Origin: CAZPMC01 sp964587755
GTDB taxonomy: Bacteria; Bacillota; Clostridia; Acetivibrionales; DTU013
DNA length: 35,032 bases
Reading direction: 5' to 3'
NCBI GenBank assembly: GCA_964587755.1
Contig: CAZPMC010000022.1
Location: 1 to 35,032, forward strand
This document shows positions 32,478 to 35,032 of this stretch, piece by piece. Under the pieces are notes generated by a model. It did not search any database. It saw only the letters and a program-made list of their open reading frames with translations, and was not told where the DNA came from. The translations under genes were made by a program, and so were the position numbers. Each line of letters opens with the position of its first letter. Position 1 is the stretch's first letter.

Positions 32478-33884
32478 TTATAGCTTTTTTACTACCTCTT
32501 TTTCAATTGTTTTATATGGCTTATGTGGCAAGGCCTTCCCCTTACCCCTTAGCTCGTCTGTAATTTCATTAAAATATCCTTGTGCATCTGATAACATCTT
32601 CACATCGGGAACAATTCCACCATATCGCACTTGATTGTATATGCTGGTAAATCCAGAGAAGCTGCCAGAGATATTAAAAGCATCTTCTGCCCTTTTGAGT
32701 ATATCATTGGCCGTATCAGACTTTTTAAGCTCAATATCGGAAGCCCTTAGCATTTTAAGAAAAAGTGAGTACATAAATCTTACTTTCTCTGTCGGATGAT
32801 TTAACGCTGCCGCTTCCCTTTTTCTTCTCCGCAGTCTCCTTACCACCTTTCGCCTTTTTGCTTCCGGCTTTGGTCTGGTTATCTCCGATATGTCAAAATA
32901 ATCAAAAGATTCAATATGACCCACTCCTTCATTAAGCGAAAAAAACTTCTTTAGCCACCCTCCCAATTTCCTTACTAGCTTAGGCACTTCCCTTATAAGG
33001 TGCAAAATAATCCTATATACAGCATAGATAATAACCCCATACACTATGATGTTGAGCAAAAACTCCACTAAGGGATTCATAGCCAGGGTACTCTCGTCTA
33101 TAAGGTTATTGCCCTGCTCAGGGATGCCTTTTAGAGGTTCTATAGGCTCCATTGTAAGCAATTTTTCTATTATAAAAACTATTCCCCTAATTATTAATAC
33201 CACCAAATTACCTAACACCTTCAAAATATATGCAACAATAGCCTTAAAATTATATAAAAGTACAAAAATCAAAAAAATTACCGTGACCGACCATATGTTA
33301 AATCGCCTTAGATTTACCGGCAGAACTGATTTTTCAACATATCTTTTATCAAAAATATTTTGATCAATATTTCTTTGGTTTTCTATAATCAGATACACCA
33401 GTATATGATAATACGAGGCCCCGAACATCCAAACCTTTAAATATTCCAAGGGCTTGGCGTAGTGTGTTATAAACAGGCACGCAGCCAGCACAAAAAAACC
33501 TCCAAATAAAGCAGGTTTGCTGGCGACTTGAAAAGCACTGCGACCTGCCGCCTTAAGGGACACCACATAGGCAAGTATTGCAGGAACCACTTCAAATGCT
33601 CCCCTTAAGACACTAAGCGGCCTATACCCCAAATAGAATACAACTGCCGGCAATAAAATTAGACTCCAGGAAATAATTGCTGAAAACTTTGGCAGGAGCC
33701 TGGACAATAGATGTGTAACAATCAGCCCGAATATAATAACTCCTGCATAAAATGCAAGTGAAAGCAATCCTCCGTCATTTCCGAATAAGGCTGTGCGGAA
33801 TATAACAATAATTGCATATGTATATGAACCTGTTGCAACGATTGATAGTATTTTTAATATAGTCATATACCGGGCAAGCTTCAT
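32478..33884 (-). CDS. polytopic membrane protein with DUF4129-like C-terminus
   Basis: The 468-residue protein has about eight membrane segments in its first 300 residues. A basic cytoplasmic loop follows (RRKVVRRLRRRKREAAALNH), then a C-terminal region (about 370-450) with VRFMYSLFLKMLRASDIELK and YNQVRYGG. The last part fits DUF4129, the domain that ends many transglutaminase-like membrane proteins encoded beside DUF58 genes. No transglutaminase Cys-His-Asp core is visible here. ATG 33884 is chosen because it overlaps the DUF58 stop as ATGA; an ATG eight codons earlier has no site. Function is unknown; an envelope or secretion role is inferred from neighbours. Confidence 0.72.
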   Translation of the reverse strand: MKLARYMTILKILSIVATGSYTYAIIVIFRTALFGNDGGLLSLAFYAGVIIFGLIVTHLLSRLLPKFSAIISWSLILLPAVVFYLGYRPLSVLRGAFEVVPAILAYVVSLKAAGRSAFQVASKPALFGGFFVLAACLFITHYAKPLEYLKVWMFGASYYHILVYLIIENQRNIDQNIFDKRYVEKSVLPVNLRRFNIWSVTVIFLIFVLLYNFKAIVAYILKVLGNLVVLIIRGIVFIIEKLLTMEPIEPLKGIPEQGNNLIDESTLAMNPLVEFLLNIIVYGVIIYAVYRIILHLIREVPKLVRKLGGWLKKFFSLNEGVGHIESFDYFDISEITRPKPEAKRRKVVRRLRRRKREAAALNHPTEKVRFMYSLFLKMLRASDIELKKSDTANDILKRAEDAFNISGSFSGFTSIYNQVRYGGIVPDVKMLSDAQGYFNEITDELRGKGKALPHKPYKTIEKEVVKKL

Positions 33885-35032
33885 GCTCCCTTTACCCCCT
33901 TGTTCCATTCCGGTTCAATTTCCTTTGACAAAGCAGAGAAACCTGCTGCTTTAGGTATGACATTGTCCTCAAAAACTGTATCGGTCAATAAAATATTTAC
34001 CCCATTCCCATCCAGACTAAGCTCGTCTGCCAGCCGGCACATCTCCTTGCTTAAATAGGCAGTTATTATAACCACCTCTGTGTTATCCATATCTTCCTTG
34101 ACTTCCTCAAGCAAGTCTTCAAAATTCTTTACATTCTTCATCCTAAGCCTCGCCAATATTTCAAAAAGGCCCGAAATATGTTCTCTATCGGCTCCTTCCG
34201 CAGTAAATATTATGTCGTGATTGTTGGGCGCAATACAGCCATTAGTACCAAATCTCACAGGAGTCCCATCGGCCAGGGCTCTGTCAAAAAGCGTTGCCGC
34301 TACCTTTATACCCAGCTCTGCCCTTTGCTTATTAATAATATCGCTTTGCTCATAGAGCTTCGATTGCATATTAAGAAGAACCGTCTGACTCCGCTTTGAT
34401 GTAAACTCATTATTCTTTACCATAAGGCTTCCGGTTTTTGCTGAAGATGGCCAGTGAATCCGGTTTAACGGATCCCCCGGTGAATACTCCCTGGCTCCTG
34501 CTACCACAAACGGGTCTTCAACAATCCACCTTTTTACAACATTCTCACTTTGCATAAGATTAATAGGTGTAAACATCTCATCTATATCAACAGTTGCAGG
34601 GTAAACCATAATTGAAGCATTGACCTTAACAGGTACAGAAATTATATTCGTGCCGAGAAGCCCGCCGCTTATCAGCGTTACATTTTCAGTCTCAAATACT
34701 CCTCTTTTCAGGCATTTAACCTTCCATCTTCTGGTGATTTTTTGGTATCCCTTGAGCATGAAGCTGCTTGTGACACGCCTGCTGTCCTGAGCCTTAACCG
34801 AGCAGGTTTGTGCAAAATCAAGCCAGGCGGAGGAGTGAATATCCACCTTGAGCCAGGGGACAGGCAGAAGCTTTCTATTGTAAATAGTCTCTACCAGATA
34901 AACCTCATCCCCCTCATGTGCTTTAGAAGTGCTAAACCCACACCTGTAATCAAGCTTATGAAAGGTGAACTTATTGAATAAAGCAGTCTGCAGAAGCAGT
35001 ATCCCTGCAAATATAAATATGAATACAATTAT
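33881..35032 (-). CDS. DUF58 domain protein, 5' end beyond the window
   Basis: The frame is open without a stop to the right edge: 62 codons precede the GTG at 34846 and continue the family sequence, so the gene is partial and starts beyond 35032. The visible N-terminal part has a membrane segment (IIVFIFIFAGILLLQ) and PVPWLKVDIHSS. The DUF58 core motif reads AREYSPGDPLNRIHWPSSAK followed by TGSLMVKNNE. A von Willebrand A-like region follows. DUF58 proteins often pair with MoxR AAA+ ATPases and transglutaminase/DUF4129 membrane proteins, which matches the next gene; a moxR gene may lie further right. The stop overlaps the next start by 4 nt, so translation is coupled. Confidence 0.85.
   Translation of the reverse strand: MIVFIFIFAGILLLQTALFNKFTFHKLDYRCGFSTSKAHEGDEVYLVETIYNRKLLPVPWLKVDIHSSAWLDFAQTCSVKAQDSRRVTSSFMLKGYQKITRRWKVKCLKRGVFETENVTLISGGLLGTNIISVPVKVNASIMVYPATVDIDEMFTPINLMQSENVVKRWIVEDPFVVAGAREYSPGDPLNRIHWPSSAKTGSLMVKNNEFTSKRSQTVLLNMQSKLYEQSDIINKQRAELGIKVAATLFDRALADGTPVRFGTNGCIAPNNHDIIFTAEGADREHISGLFEILARLRMKNVKNFEDLLEEVKEDMDNTEVVIITAYLSKEMCRLADELSLDGNGVNILLTDTVFEDNVIPKAAGFSALSKEIEPEWNKGVKGA

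Noticed and set aside
1..35032. CRISPR arrays, insertion sequences, prophage genes, tRNA or rRNA genes
   Set aside because: No regular spaced repeats, transposase or integrase motifs, or conserved tRNA/rRNA sequence were seen on either strand.
34847..35032. DUF58 gene starting with the GTG at 34846
   Set aside because: The frame is open to the window edge and the upstream codons continue the family sequence, including its membrane segment, so the real start is outside.

Overview
The window reads as the chromosome of a Gram-positive, low-to-mid GC anaerobe of class Clostridia. Evidence is the gene types (MecA adaptor, VanW-family and PRC-barrel proteins, bactofilin with M23 peptidase, PBP1A without an outer-membrane partner, a short ProB without PUA domain, lipoprotein PotD, LonA), strong GGAGG-type ribosome binding sites and frequent TTG/GTG starts. 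I see no rRNA, tRNA, CRISPR array, insertion sequence or phage gene. Genus cannot be assigned from this alone.

Region 1 (1-3.4 kb): a MATE exporter followed by a damaged stretch. rsgA has lost its GTPase domain in frame, a 50-codon degS-like start runs into a tadC-like 3' part, tadC appears to lack a conserved cytoplasmic segment, and a 100-N assembly gap is flanked by two identical 55-nt sequences. An intact DUF192 gene lies among them. Decay and assembly error are both possible here.

Region 2 (3.4-12.6 kb): housekeeping and envelope genes. These are rlmD (-), a promoter with a small ORF leading into an M23 peptidase and a bactofilin, an XRE regulator (-), a class A penicillin-binding protein, proB and proA transcribed divergently from a shared 99-bp region, and a small conserved-looking protein of unknown function.

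Region 3 (12.6-21.3 kb): the most interesting part. Seven genes lie on the minus strand: tryptophanase-like lyase, beta-hydroxyacid dehydrogenase, IlvD-type dehydratase, VOC/glyoxalase protein, DASS/SLC13 anion transporter, Dabb-domain protein, then (after a strong hairpin) a class I aminotransferase. A YheO/DauR-type regulator is divergent to them. Tight spacing, a shared motif ahead of two of the genes and paired repeats in the divergent promoter region suggest a regulated catabolic unit. I do not recognise it as a described pathway, and its substrate is unknown.

Region 4 (21.4-26.5 kb): a polyamine uptake operon, XRE-cupin regulator plus potABCD, with a palindromic operator just downstream of its promoter, followed by mecA.

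Region 5 (26.5-35.0 kb, minus strand): a VanW-family protein, a PRC-barrel protein and a membrane-anchored TPR-like protein form an envelope-type group of unknown role. Then come lon, a DUF4129-like membrane protein and a DUF58 protein. The DUF58 gene runs off the right edge of the window.
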